This document shows positions 16,309-24,695 of a stretch of 64,000 nucleotides of DNA, piece by piece. The notes below the pieces were generated by a model, which had not been told where the DNA came from, made no database searches, and saw nothing but the letters and a program-made list of their open reading frames with translations. Positions within the stretch are counted from its first letter, which is position 1. The number at the start of each line of letters is the position of its first letter. The translations under genes were made by a program, and so were the position numbers. The stretch comes from a bacterium (lineage in GTDB: Bacteria; Verrucomicrobiota; Verrucomicrobiia; Verrucomicrobiales; Akkermansiaceae): positions 27,357 to 91,356 of the forward strand of contig JAAEZT010000015.1 of NCBI GenBank assembly GCA_018222765.1, written 5' to 3'.

Positions 16309-17937
16309 ATGTCTGAAGAAGAACAAATTAACTACGATCTCGAAGATGACCTGGACGAAAAAGGCAGTGTTGCAGGGCTCGTTTTTCTCACTCTCTTTAT
16401 TTTCGCGTTGGTCGGAATCACGGTGGCGATGCCATTTGTCGGGAAAGAAGACCCCGAACTCATCAGCAAGGTAATTCCCGCTGAGAAGTTTGCTCAAATC
16501 ACCGGAGAATTTCACCCCTTGATTTTGCACCTTCCAATCGGAATCGCCTTTCTCGTGTTCTCTTCAGAGGTTTTCGGATGGCTCTCTTTCGGGCGTTTCA
16601 AGCCCAAGACCGGCTTGGCTCTTTTCTTGGGCGTGATCACGGCGGTATTTGCCTGCATTACGGGATACGTCAGCATGGATTTGAATGGATATCAGGGTGA
16701 GGCTTGGGAAAATCACATGTGGGGAGGGGTGATCTTCGCGGGTGTTCTTGGGTTGGCCTATCTTGCCAAGCTCTGGGGTGCCCGAAATGACACTCATGGT
16801 CCGGTCTATGGAATTCTTTTGATCGCTTCGATGGGAGCTTTGGGTTACGGAGCCCACATTGGCGGGGAAAAAATTCACGGGACTGACCCGGTAAATGACC
16901 TCCTTGTGGAGCTGAAATTGCTTCCGGAGGAAGAAAGCGAAGACGAAGTCAAGGATGGAGATCAGGGCAAAGTCACCAAGGCCCCCGAGGATCGTTTGGC
17001 TTATGCCGATGTGGTCGTTCCGATTCTCGAGGCAAAGTGCTTGGCTTGTCATGGCGAAGGGAAGGACCAAAAGAAAAAAGGTGGTCTTTTGATGGATAGT
17101 TGGGAAGGGCTTCTCGAAGGGGGAGAAGAGGCGGCCGCTCTTGTTCCAGGAGACGTGAAGGAAAGTTTCATGATCGAGGTGCTTCATCTTCCTGAAGATG
17201 ATGATTACCACATGCCTCCTCCCAAAAAGGATCAGATGGAGGCTCATGAGATCGAACTTCTCGAGTGGTGGGTCGGAATTCTTCCCGATGGGGACAAGCA
17301 GCCTGAAGATAAGACTCTCAAAGAGTTGAATGCCCCACAGAATATCATCGATGCGGCTGCAAAGTTGGTCACACCGGAAGAACTCGCGGCGGCCAAAGCT
17401 GCCGAGGAAGCGGCGAAGAAGCAGGCTGAGGACGAAGCGACTGCCAAGCGGGAAGCGATCGAGGGTGCTCTGAATGCCCTCAAGCAGGACGAGTTGTTCA
17501 AGACCTCCCTGATGTATGTCTCTCAGGATTCCACTAATCTTGAATTTACTGCGGTGAGTCTTCGGAAATCGCTCAATGACGAGGGATTTAAAAAGCTGGC
17601 TCCAATCGCAGACTCGCTCACCACGGTGAAAATTGGCTCAACTTCGATCTCCGAAGGGGCCCTGCTCTCCGAATTGCCCAAGATGAAGAATCTGATAAGG
17701 CTTGATCTCAGTGACATGGAGATTGGAAATGGTTCACTTGAAGCCGTGGCCCAGCTTCCCAACCTTGAGTGGCTCAATCTTCACAACACTGAGGTGACGG
17801 ATGAGGGGTTGCTGAAGCTCAAAACCCTTTCCAAATTAGAGAAGGTTTACTTATGGAATTCCCAGGCAACGCCCGAGGGTGCGGAGGCGCTCAAAGAGGA
17901 GATTCCTGAATTGGAGTTTTTCTTCGGGAGCAACTAA
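16309..17937 (+). CDS. Membrane cytochrome c / leucine-rich-repeat fusion protein
   Basis: A 542-residue, three-part protein. Residues 1-200 carry about five hydrophobic segments resembling a DUF2231-type membrane domain (FHPLILHLPIGIAFLVF). Residues 225-330 form a planctomycete-type cytochrome c (PSCyt1) with heme site CLACHG and a candidate axial Met in DDYHMPP. After an Ala/Lys/Glu-rich coiled-coil linker come leucine-rich repeats (LIRLDLSDMEIGNGSLEAV, LEWLNLHNTEVTDEGL). It probably anchors a redox and protein-binding module in the inner membrane. Its heme and LRR parts are duplicated in the next gene. Confidence 0.82.
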   Translation: MSEEEQINYDLEDDLDEKGSVAGLVFLTLFIFALVGITVAMPFVGKEDPELISKVIPAEKFAQITGEFHPLILHLPIGIAFLVFSSEVFGWLSFGRFKPKTGLALFLGVITAVFACITGYVSMDLNGYQGEAWENHMWGGVIFAGVLGLAYLAKLWGARNDTHGPVYGILLIASMGALGYGAHIGGEKIHGTDPVNDLLVELKLLPEEESEDEVKDGDQGKVTKAPEDRLAYADVVVPILEAKCLACHGEGKDQKKKGGLLMDSWEGLLEGGEEAAALVPGDVKESFMIEVLHLPEDDDYHMPPPKKDQMEAHEIELLEWWVGILPDGDKQPEDKTLKELNAPQNIIDAAAKLVTPEELAAAKAAEEAAKKQAEDEATAKREAIEGALNALKQDELFKTSLMYVSQDSTNLEFTAVSLRKSLNDEGFKKLAPIADSLTTVKIGSTSISEGALLSELPKMKNLIRLDLSDMEIGNGSLEAVAQLPNLEWLNLHNTEVTDEGLLKLKTLSKLEKVYLWNSQATPEGAEALKEEIPELEFFFGSN

Positions 17938-18030
17938 TTGCTCCGAGCCGGCGAGGTGTAGCCGCACGATTTCCCAAAAAATCAATCGAAGGCTTTCTGT
18001 CGTTTATTTGCTATGCTAGACATTTCTCCT

Positions 18031-19074
18031 ATGCAATCTAAGTCGCTGTGGATCTCCCTGGCCAGTTTTTGGGGTGTGATTTTTGTAGGCTCGGGAGAGG
18101 AGTCAAAGAATTTCAAAGCTCCTGAGGATCGTCTGGCCTATGCCGATGTGGTCGTCCCTATCCTACAAGGCAAGTGCTATGACTGTCATGGCACCGGAAA
18201 AGATCAGAAGAAAAAAGGCGGTCTCTTGTTGGATAGTTGGGAAGGACTTCTCGAGGGGGGAGAGGAAGCCACAGCTCTTGTTCCGGGAGATGTGAAGGAA
18301 AGCTTCATGATCGAGGTGCTTCGTCTTCCCGAAGATGATGATTATCATATGCCTCCCAAGAAGAAGACCCAAATGGAGGCTCCGGAAATTGCACTTCTCG
18401 AGTGGTGGGTAGGCAGCCTTCCAAAAGGAAACCAACAGCCGAAAGATCAAACTCTTAGGGAGCTGAACGCCCCGCAGAGCATTCTTGATGCGGCTGCTAA
18501 ATTGGCGTCGCCGGAAGAGCTCGCTGCAGCGAAAGCAGCCGCAGAGTTGGCTAAAAGGAAGGTTGAAGACGAAGCGGCTGCCAAGCGGAAAGCCATTGAA
18601 GGGGCTTTGAATGCCCTCAAGCGGGACGAGTTATTCAAGACCTCCTTGATGTATGTCTCCCAAGATTCCACCGAACTCGAATTTACCGCAGTCAGCCTTC
18701 GGAAATCGCTTAATGACGAGGGATTCAAAAAGCTGGCTCCGATCGCGGACTCTCTCGCCACGGTGAAGGTTGGCTCAACCTTAATTTCCGAGAGCGTTTT
18801 GATATCCGAGTTGCCCAAGATGAAGAATCTCACGAGGCTGGATCTCAGCCAGACCGAGATTGGTGATGAAGGGCTCGATGCGGTTGCGCAGTTGAAAGAA
18901 CTCGAATGGCTCAATCTCTACGGCAGTAAGGTGACTGATGCAGGCTTGCTGAAACTCAAGGTCTTGCCAAAGCTGCAGAAGCTTTACTTGTGGGATTCCA
19001 AAGCCACGCCGGAAGGTGCGGCCGCTCTTAAAAAGGAGCTTCCAGGACTGGAGACCTATTTTGGATTCAATTAA
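18031..19074 (+). CDS. Exported cytochrome c / LRR protein, chimeric duplicate of the preceding gene
   Basis: A 347-residue protein. From about residue 27 it is highly similar, by eye about 80 percent, to the heme and LRR parts of the preceding gene: APEDRLAYADVVVPIL, heme site CYDCHG, DDYHMPP and the same LRR strands. It lacks the membrane domain. Instead the first 25 residues (MQSKSLWISLASFWGVIFVG) match the signal sequence of the downstream amidase (MQTKALWFALASLGVGIFVA), and the similarity continues upstream of both starts. ATG 18031 is chosen for that reason; 18013 is also in frame. Probably periplasmic. Confidence 0.8.
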   Translation: MQSKSLWISLASFWGVIFVGSGEESKNFKAPEDRLAYADVVVPILQGKCYDCHGTGKDQKKKGGLLLDSWEGLLEGGEEATALVPGDVKESFMIEVLRLPEDDDYHMPPKKKTQMEAPEIALLEWWVGSLPKGNQQPKDQTLRELNAPQSILDAAAKLASPEELAAAKAAAELAKRKVEDEAAAKRKAIEGALNALKRDELFKTSLMYVSQDSTELEFTAVSLRKSLNDEGFKKLAPIADSLATVKVGSTLISESVLISELPKMKNLTRLDLSQTEIGDEGLDAVAQLKELEWLNLYGSKVTDAGLLKLKVLPKLQKLYLWDSKATPEGAAALKKELPGLETYFGFN

Positions 19075-19205
19075 CTCCCGAGGAATCTCTTTAAAATTAC
19101 TTTCTTCTTTGAGTGTGAGGTGGGAGTTTTTCAAAAGTTGGGGAAATTTCAGAAAAGTGATCCCATGCTTTCTATCGGCTGTTTACTGTGTTAAACTCTC
19201 AGCTC

Positions 19206-19976
19206 ATGCAAACTAAGGCGCTATGGTTCGCTCTTGCCAGTCTGGGAGTTGGCATTTTTGTAGCGTGTTCTCCGGACCCGCCCATTGTCTCGGCGAGTGA
19301 TGTCTACCGTCCCTTCGGCTATGGTTCGGGAAACAAGTATACCGGAATTCATGATCGGTCACAGAAAACGGCGTCTGTCTCGAAAACCGCTCCCTCCGTG
19401 AGGAGCAGCAGGATCAGCGCATCCAGTCTCATGAGGCAGGTTGGGATCAAGTATGATTACCTTTCTTATCGGGCGAGAGGTCGGTCTCGTAAGTCGATGA
19501 GCCCTCGTTATATCACCATACATTCGACCCAAAATTGGAGCAAAGGGGCCGATGCCCGCCGCCATTCTCTGGCGCTTAAGCGGGGTGCGCTGGGGCGTCT
19601 CTCGTGGCATTACACCGTTGATGAAAATATCGCAGTTCAGCATCTTCCGACGACCGAGCAGGGAAATCACGCCGATTATGATGGTCCGGGAAACCGATAC
19701 AGCATTGGCATCGAAATGTGTGAGCATCCCGGCAATAGCAGATCGGCAACCACCGAGCGAACCGCGAAGCTGGCGGCTTGGTTAATGTATAAACACAAGA
19801 TCCCTCTTTCCAAAGTGGTGCCGCATTACACGTGGCCCCGCAAAGGGAAGAATCCTCCTAACAAGAACTGCCCGCATTTCCTTCTGGACAATGGCCGCCC
19901 GGGATACAAGTGGAGAGGTTTTTTGCGTAAGGTGGACTTTTACCATCGCAAGATTGCCTCCGGAGCTTATGGCTAA
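19206..19976 (+). CDS. N-acetylmuramoyl-L-alanine amidase (Amidase_2), putative lipoprotein
   Basis: A 256-residue peptidoglycan amidase cleaving the MurNAc-L-Ala bond. The N-terminal hydrophobic stretch ends in FVACSPD, an acceptable though non-ideal lipobox, so it is likely lipid-anchored. The catalytic domain begins at ITIHSTQNW (zinc His), followed by LSWHYTVDENIAVQHLP, SIGIEMCEH and the terminal CPHFLLD. A Ser/Arg-rich linker precedes it. The ATG at 19206 begins the signal peptide. Its last bases overlap the ATG of the YkgJ gene. Confidence 0.87.
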   Translation: MQTKALWFALASLGVGIFVACSPDPPIVSASDVYRPFGYGSGNKYTGIHDRSQKTASVSKTAPSVRSSRISASSLMRQVGIKYDYLSYRARGRSRKSMSPRYITIHSTQNWSKGADARRHSLALKRGALGRLSWHYTVDENIAVQHLPTTEQGNHADYDGPGNRYSIGIEMCEHPGNSRSATTERTAKLAAWLMYKHKIPLSKVVPHYTWPRKGKNPPNKNCPHFLLDNGRPGYKWRGFLRKVDFYHRKIASGAYG

Positions 19977-20319
19977 AGCAGGGGAAGGGCTTTGGTATCA
20001 ATGCCAGCGCTGCACCAACTGTTGTAAGTGGGAAGGCGATGTCGTGTTGGAAGAAGGAGAGGTTGAGGTGATCGCCGATTATCTTGGAATTCCTCTCTAT
20101 GAATTCGTGAAGGACTATACCCGGTTGCGCGAGAATCGCTTGGGCCTATCTCTCATCGATAAGTCGGGGACTACCGAGTGTATCATGCTCGATGGGAGAA
20201 ATTGCCGTCTTCAAGAGGTCAAACCGGTGCAGTGTGCCGGTTTCCCCAATCGATGGAATTTTCCTAACTGGCGGGAGGTGTGCGAGGCCACTCCCATTGT
20301 TTGTGAACCAAAAGTCTAA
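19969..20319 (+). CDS. YkgJ-family zinc/iron-chelating cysteine cluster protein
   Basis: A 116-residue protein with an eight-cysteine pattern typical of YkgJ (UPF0153): QCQRCTNCCKWEGDV, then TECIMLDGRNCRLQEVKP, CAGFP and a final CEATPIVCE. The cysteines are thought to bind a metal cluster; no function is established. ATG at 19969 overlaps the amidase stop by eight bases, so coupled translation is likely. The frame extends upstream to 19891 but only inside the amidase gene. Confidence 0.85.
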   Translation: MAKAGEGLWYQCQRCTNCCKWEGDVVLEEGEVEVIADYLGIPLYEFVKDYTRLRENRLGLSLIDKSGTTECIMLDGRNCRLQEVKPVQCAGFPNRWNFPNWREVCEATPIVCEPKV

Positions 20320-20322
20320 CTC

Positions 20323-20922
20323 CTACTTTTCCAAGTTAAGCTTTTCGAGCTTGGGAGTGATGACCGCCCGACAGTAGGGGTTTTTGTTCTTCATCCGAGC
20401 GTAGTAGTTTTGATGGTCTTCCTGCGCCTTGTAGAAAACTCCGACTTTACGGATCCTCGTTACAATCGGCTTTGCGAAGGCCTCCTGAGCGGTCTTTTTG
20501 GACCATTCGGCATCCGCTTTTTGCTCGTCGTTGTGGTAGAAAATGTTGCTAGTATAATGCTCGCCGATATCGGCGCCCTGGCCAAGCGGGTTGGTGGGGT
20601 CATGGGCTTTCCAGAACCATTTTAGGATGGTTTTGGTTGAGATGATCTTGGGATTGTATACCACGTTAATCACTTCGATGTGACCGGTCGTTCCCTCGCA
20701 AACTTGCTTGTAGGTGGGGTTGGGGATATGCCCCCCCATGAATCCGGAGGTCACGGAAGCCACGCCGTCGAGTTGCTGGAAGACGGCTTCGACGCACCAA
20801 TAGCAGCCTCCGCCTAGGGTAATGGTAAGGTGGTCTTTGGGCACGGTGTCTTTGTCGGCTTCGGATTTACAGGCTGCGATACTCAATGCGAAAAATGCAA
20901 TGATGATATAGAGGGTTTTCAT
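20323..20922 (-). CDS. msrA: Peptide-methionine (S)-S-oxide reductase MsrA, exported
   Basis: Repairs methionine-S-sulfoxide in proteins. The catalytic motif GGCYWCVEAVF is intact, and the family blocks GGHIPNPTYKQVCEGTTGHIEV and DPTNPLGQGADIGEHYTS follow. The 199-residue protein has an N-terminal signal ending in LSIAACKSE, a good lipobox, so it is probably a periplasm-facing lipoprotein. Its ATG overlaps the stop of the upstream repeat-protein gene by four bases (ATGA), which indicates translational coupling to that gene. Confidence 0.93.
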   Translation of the reverse strand: MKTLYIIIAFFALSIAACKSEADKDTVPKDHLTITLGGGCYWCVEAVFQQLDGVASVTSGFMGGHIPNPTYKQVCEGTTGHIEVINVVYNPKIISTKTILKWFWKAHDPTNPLGQGADIGEHYTSNIFYHNDEQKADAEWSKKTAQEAFAKPIVTRIRKVGVFYKAQEDHQNYYARMKNKNPYCRAVITPKLEKLNLEK

Positions 20923-22223
20923 GGTCTTTGCTTACTTTGATTTTGGGACTCTTTGAGTTGGTATTCGAGGCGTTTCTGAATGCCGTCGGGGACGGGATTG
21001 TTTTGCACGTATTCATAGGCTCCCTCCATGTCCCTTCTGGCCCAATCTCCGATGGTGCGGTGGGCGGTGCGGGCGCGCTCGCGCTCGTTGGTCATTTTCA
21101 TAATCCAATCAAACCCAAGCTCCGGGGTTTCGCGCATGGAATTCCAGACGAGGGTTTGCACCGTGCGGTCAAATGCGGGGTTTCCTTCGTGTTGCGAAAG
21201 CCAGGCGGAGGCCGCGATGACTCCGCTCTGATCAATGATGGCGTCGATGAGCTCGGGAGCTGCCGAAGACGCGATTTCGGTGGGTTGGCTGTCCACCCAG
21301 GCTTGTGCTCCTTTTAAGTCATTCTCAGCCCACTTTTCGACAATATCGTCAGCGGAATTTTTGAGAGCTTCCTCGCTGACACTGCCAGCCCATTCGATCG
21401 CTTCTTGAGGATTGATCTCGGCCATTTTTTCGGCGAGGCGGGAGGCGGCCCCGGCTTGAAGTTGTTCGTCCGAAAGACGGGAAATCCACTCCTTGGTGGC
21501 CTCGGTTCCCTGGCGGTTGAGGGAGTCGAAGATAGAGTCCAGGGCCTCGGAGCGTCCACGGGAGTATGGCAGCTCTTCGAGGAGTTGGGTGGCGCGCGGC
21601 ATGTCCTGCGAGACGATTCCTTTGATCACCCCGACGAGCCATGGATTGGCCGGATCCCGGGAGTCATTTCCTTCTTCGAAGTTTCCCTTGGCCCAGGAAA
21701 TAGCGGATTCAGGATCATTTTTGGCCCAGGATGCGAGAATTGTTTGGCGGGCGAAAGAGCCTCTTGTTTTCTCGCTGGCGTAGGTGAGGGCTTGAAGTGG
21801 GTCGACCTTGGCCCAGGCGGTGAGGAGGATGCCGTACTCTCCAAATTGTTGGTCATCGACGCCAAAACTGCGGTAGTAGTCCACGACCGAGAGAAATTGG
21901 TCGGGGCTCAGGTTTTCGACCAATTCGAGAAATCCCTGGGTCCGAGAAATCGGATCGGCGATGGCGAGTAGATCGTCAACGGACAACTGGAGTTCGTCCG
22001 GAGTTTCGCTGCCCGTGAGAGTGCGTCCACTTCGAGTTGAAGATTTGGAAGAGGTGGCGGTGTTCCGGGAAATGGTTCGGCTTGGGCCTGAGGAGGACAC
22101 CTGGGCGCTTTTGCTCGCTTCTGTCGAATTGGATGGAGCGTCGAAGCTTGTCCGTCCAATGAAGAAGGCGGCTCCGCAGCTGAGAGCCCATCCGGCGGCG
22201 ATAAAAGTAGTTTTGTTGTCCAT
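20919..22223 (-). CDS. Signal-anchored helical-repeat protein of unknown function, copy 1
   Basis: A 434-residue protein with a single N-terminal hydrophobic segment (FIAAGWALSCGAAFFIG), a Ser/Thr/Arg-rich linker to about residue 70, and then an all-helical domain. That domain is built from roughly 35-40 residue units carrying a W-A-x-x-[DN]-P/L-x-x-A pattern, such as LTAWAKVDPLQALTYA, LASWAKNDPESAISWA and IVEKWAENDLKGAQAWVD. These look like tetratrico- or HEAT-like hairpins. I know no function. It is paralogous to 23210-24499, is coupled to msrA, and lies divergently from the YlbF-like gene. Confidence 0.72.
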   Translation of the reverse strand: MDNKTTFIAAGWALSCGAAFFIGRTSFDAPSNSTEASKSAQVSSSGPSRTISRNTATSSKSSTRSGRTLTGSETPDELQLSVDDLLAIADPISRTQGFLELVENLSPDQFLSVVDYYRSFGVDDQQFGEYGILLTAWAKVDPLQALTYASEKTRGSFARQTILASWAKNDPESAISWAKGNFEEGNDSRDPANPWLVGVIKGIVSQDMPRATQLLEELPYSRGRSEALDSIFDSLNRQGTEATKEWISRLSDEQLQAGAASRLAEKMAEINPQEAIEWAGSVSEEALKNSADDIVEKWAENDLKGAQAWVDSQPTEIASSAAPELIDAIIDQSGVIAASAWLSQHEGNPAFDRTVQTLVWNSMRETPELGFDWIMKMTNERERARTAHRTIGDWARRDMEGAYEYVQNNPVPDGIQKRLEYQLKESQNQSKQRP

Positions 22224-22317
22224 CTCGCGTTATTTTATCATAGATTTACCCAAACACAGACGGGATTTTTTCAATCTAACGGTTGCCGGATCGGAAAGTC
22301 GTGACTATGGCTTCCTC

Positions 22318-22755
22318 ATGCAGATCCTTGAAGATGATTCCGCAGTGATGCTGAAAGCACGCGAACTTTGCTCCACGATTGCCGAAGATGCGGATTATCA
22401 GCAATTATTGGCGAAGGTTGAGACTTTTCTCAACAATGATGAAGCCCGGTTGGCCTATCAGTCGGTGCACGAAAGCGGTCAGGCCCTGAATCAAAAACAG
22501 CAGGCCGGACTGGAGCTTGCCGATTCGGAAATCGCTCAATTTGAGTCGGCTCGTGAATCTTTGATGGCCAATCCGATCGCTTCGGAATTTCTCGGAGCCC
22601 AAAAGGATCTCGAGATCCTTCAAACGACTGTTGGTCGTTTGGTTGGGATGACGCTTGAGCTGGGACGCGTTCCGACGTCAGAAGACATTGCCCAAACCCA
22701 AGGCGGCGGTTGTTGCGGCGGTGAGGGTGGCGGCGGCGGCGGCGGTGGTGGATGA
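22318..22755 (+). CDS. YlbF/YmcA-family protein with glycine-cysteine tail
   Basis: A 145-residue helical protein of the YlbF/YmcA type. Residues 1-115 contain the expected long helices (MLKARELCSTIAEDADYQQL, then IAQFESARESLMANPIASEF). In Bacillus such proteins affect RNase Y and competence; the role here is unknown. The C-terminal 20 residues are unusual, with GGGCCGGEGGGG, resembling the glycine-cysteine tails of some YlbF homologs. ATG at 22318 was chosen because the frame upstream runs through the divergent gene. The stop overlaps a GTG that could start the next gene. Confidence 0.75.
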   Translation: MQILEDDSAVMLKARELCSTIAEDADYQQLLAKVETFLNNDEARLAYQSVHESGQALNQKQQAGLELADSEIAQFESARESLMANPIASEFLGAQKDLEILQTTVGRLVGMTLELGRVPTSEDIAQTQGGGCCGGEGGGGGGGGG

Positions 22756-22786
22756 GGTTGCTGATTTATTCCTGAGTTTCAGGAAC

Positions 22787-23209
22787 ATGATACCGGAAGG
22801 GATTTCCCCGGAAGACTGGAAGCCTTTGCAAGAGGCGGCCATGAAGGTTGTCAATGCGTCATTGTCTGGTGATAGTGCGCTTGATGAGAATTCCACCAAA
22901 GAGCTGTTTTTCTTATTGGATGGGTTGGAAGAGAAGTATGGTCGGGTGTCGGCCTTGATTTCTACCCGGGCGGATTTCTCACCCGATCCCGGGGAGGCGA
23001 TCAATCTTTACGAGGAGGTGTTGGATGGTGAGTCTGACGAAACGACACGGATCTTGGCCCTGCAGTCTCTTGTCACTTTGCTCATCGAAGAAAAGTCTGG
23101 AGATCAATTAATCGAATCCCGATTGGCGGAACTCAAAGAGATCTCAAAAGAGGATTCTCCCGAGTGGGAAGAGTATCTCGATTTGCTCGAAGAATACCAC
23201 CTCAGCTAA
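22787..23209 (+). CDS. Small acidic helical protein, unknown
   Basis: A 140-residue, strongly acidic protein with no recognised domain. It is predicted entirely helical, with segments such as STKELFFLLDGLEEKYGRV and ARLAELKEISKEDSPEW-like charged helices, and resembles a repeat-type scaffold. ATG at 22787 has an adjacent AGGAAC; GTG 22748 in the same frame would overlap the YlbF stop and couple translation. It abuts the convergent repeat-protein gene with no spacer. Pairing with the YlbF-like gene suggests they act together; this is inferred. Confidence 0.6.
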   Translation: MIPEGISPEDWKPLQEAAMKVVNASLSGDSALDENSTKELFFLLDGLEEKYGRVSALISTRADFSPDPGEAINLYEEVLDGESDETTRILALQSLVTLLIEEKSGDQLIESRLAELKEISKEDSPEWEEYLDLLEEYHLS

Positions 23210-24499
23210 TCACTTAGGACGTTGGTCCTTCGGTACGATCGATTTGACAATTTTGGGGGGTAAGGTTGCGGCGTTGTCGATGGCCCAGGCGATGGCCGCC
23301 TGCTTGTCGGTCTTGGACCAGGTCTTCAAGATATCACGGTAGTATCGTTCCTGGTCGGAGCTTTTTGAGAGGGTGGGGACACTATCGAGCGCGATTTGCG
23401 GATCCTGACTGCCTGCTTCGCGAAGGAACAGGACGCGCGCGCCATCGAGGTCGGGGTCATCTCCCAAATTCTGGAGCCATTGTGCGGCTTCGGCCGGGTC
23501 TTGGCGGGCCAGATGTTTGGCGACTCCCTCCGCTGCCTCTGTCATGGTGTCCAGTGGTAGGCTTTCGGTCCATAGCTTGGCTCCTTCAATATCGTTCGCG
23601 GCGTAGACGTCGGCAACGACCTCCGAGGCGTCCCGCCGGGCGCCGACGGTATTTATTTCCCGGATCCACTCGGCAGCTGCGACCGGATCGCGGTCCGCCA
23701 GCGGGCGGGCCAGACGGGTGGCAGCTTCCCGCTGGAGTTTGGGCTCTTCGATCATCTCAACCCATTCTCCGGCGAAATCAGTCCCTCGGGATACGACTTC
23801 TGGGAGGATGGTGCGGATAGCTTGTTTGCGGGTTTCATCAGCGGGAAGTCTTTGTAAGGTCTGCAAAGCTCCGGCGGGATCATTTCGGGCCATACCCTGA
23901 GCCAATCCAACGATCCAATCGTTGACGTCGCCTTCATCCTTCAGTCCGTCAATGGCACCTGCGGCAGCTTCCGGGTCCTGGGCGGCCCAAGCGGCGATAG
24001 CGGTTTTACGACTCCATCCATCGGGTTCGCTTTGTTCGAAATAGTCGATCGCAGAGTGGGGATCCTGGCTCATCCAGGCTGAGATGAGCATAACATACTC
24101 GCTGCGATTGTAGTCGACCCACCCCGATTCCCGGAATCCCGAGACGATACCTTCATATTCAGAGGGGTCGAGTTGATCGATGAATTGAATGAGTTGCCGG
24201 GTGCGCTCGACACGGTTGCTGGTATTGAGGATTTCCGCCATCTGAAAGCGCGCGGCTTCAATTCGGTCGTGTTGTTCAGGGGAGGAAACAGAGCGTTTTC
24301 TGGTGAGGCTGGAGTTTTGATTGGCTAGAGATGGTGAACCACTGCGCTTATTTGAGCTTGCCCCAGAAGTTGCCGGAGCGTCCTCTGAGACTGAGACTTC
24401 GCGGGAGGAAGGAGATTGTTGCCTCCCAATCATAATCCCGATTCCCAGCGCTAGAGGCCAGAGACCGATCAGAAGGAGTCCGCGTGGGGTGACTTTCAT
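23210..24499 (-). CDS. Signal-anchored helical-repeat protein of unknown function, copy 2
   Basis: A 429-residue paralog of 20919-22223 with the same architecture: hydrophobic N-terminus (GLLLIGLWPLALGIGIMIG), Ser-rich linker to about residue 75, and helical units with ISAWMSQDPHSAIDYFEQ, IAAWAAQDPEAAAGAID and MARNDPAGALQTLQRLP. The two proteins share layout and repeat rhythm but are not near-identical, so the duplication is old. Probably anchored in the inner membrane facing the periplasm. No function known. Confidence 0.72.
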   Translation of the reverse strand: MKVTPRGLLLIGLWPLALGIGIMIGRQQSPSSREVSVSEDAPATSGASSNKRSGSPSLANQNSSLTRKRSVSSPEQHDRIEAARFQMAEILNTSNRVERTRQLIQFIDQLDPSEYEGIVSGFRESGWVDYNRSEYVMLISAWMSQDPHSAIDYFEQSEPDGWSRKTAIAAWAAQDPEAAAGAIDGLKDEGDVNDWIVGLAQGMARNDPAGALQTLQRLPADETRKQAIRTILPEVVSRGTDFAGEWVEMIEEPKLQREAATRLARPLADRDPVAAAEWIREINTVGARRDASEVVADVYAANDIEGAKLWTESLPLDTMTEAAEGVAKHLARQDPAEAAQWLQNLGDDPDLDGARVLFLREAGSQDPQIALDSVPTLSKSSDQERYYRDILKTWSKTDKQAAIAWAIDNAATLPPKIVKSIVPKDQRPK

Positions 24500-24695
24500 G
24501 AGTGATCAGAAGAATGTACTCAATAGAAACAAGCCGGAGCGCGAGAATCTTTCAGCTATCTGAAATGTCTCCTCTGTAAAACAGTAAGCTTTTAGTTGCA
24601 CGAAACTCAAAGTGTGGTTTAGAATGGGCGCCTCGCCGTCGTTTTGTCCTTTTTTGAGACAAGCGTCGGTCTATTTGCATCCCCATCGAGAGAAA

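Noticed and set aside
22690..22753. GGC/GGT run considered as a trinucleotide repeat or slippage-caused frameshift
   Set aside because: The frame stays open to a stop that overlaps the next gene, and a glycine-rich tail is plausible for YlbF homologs.
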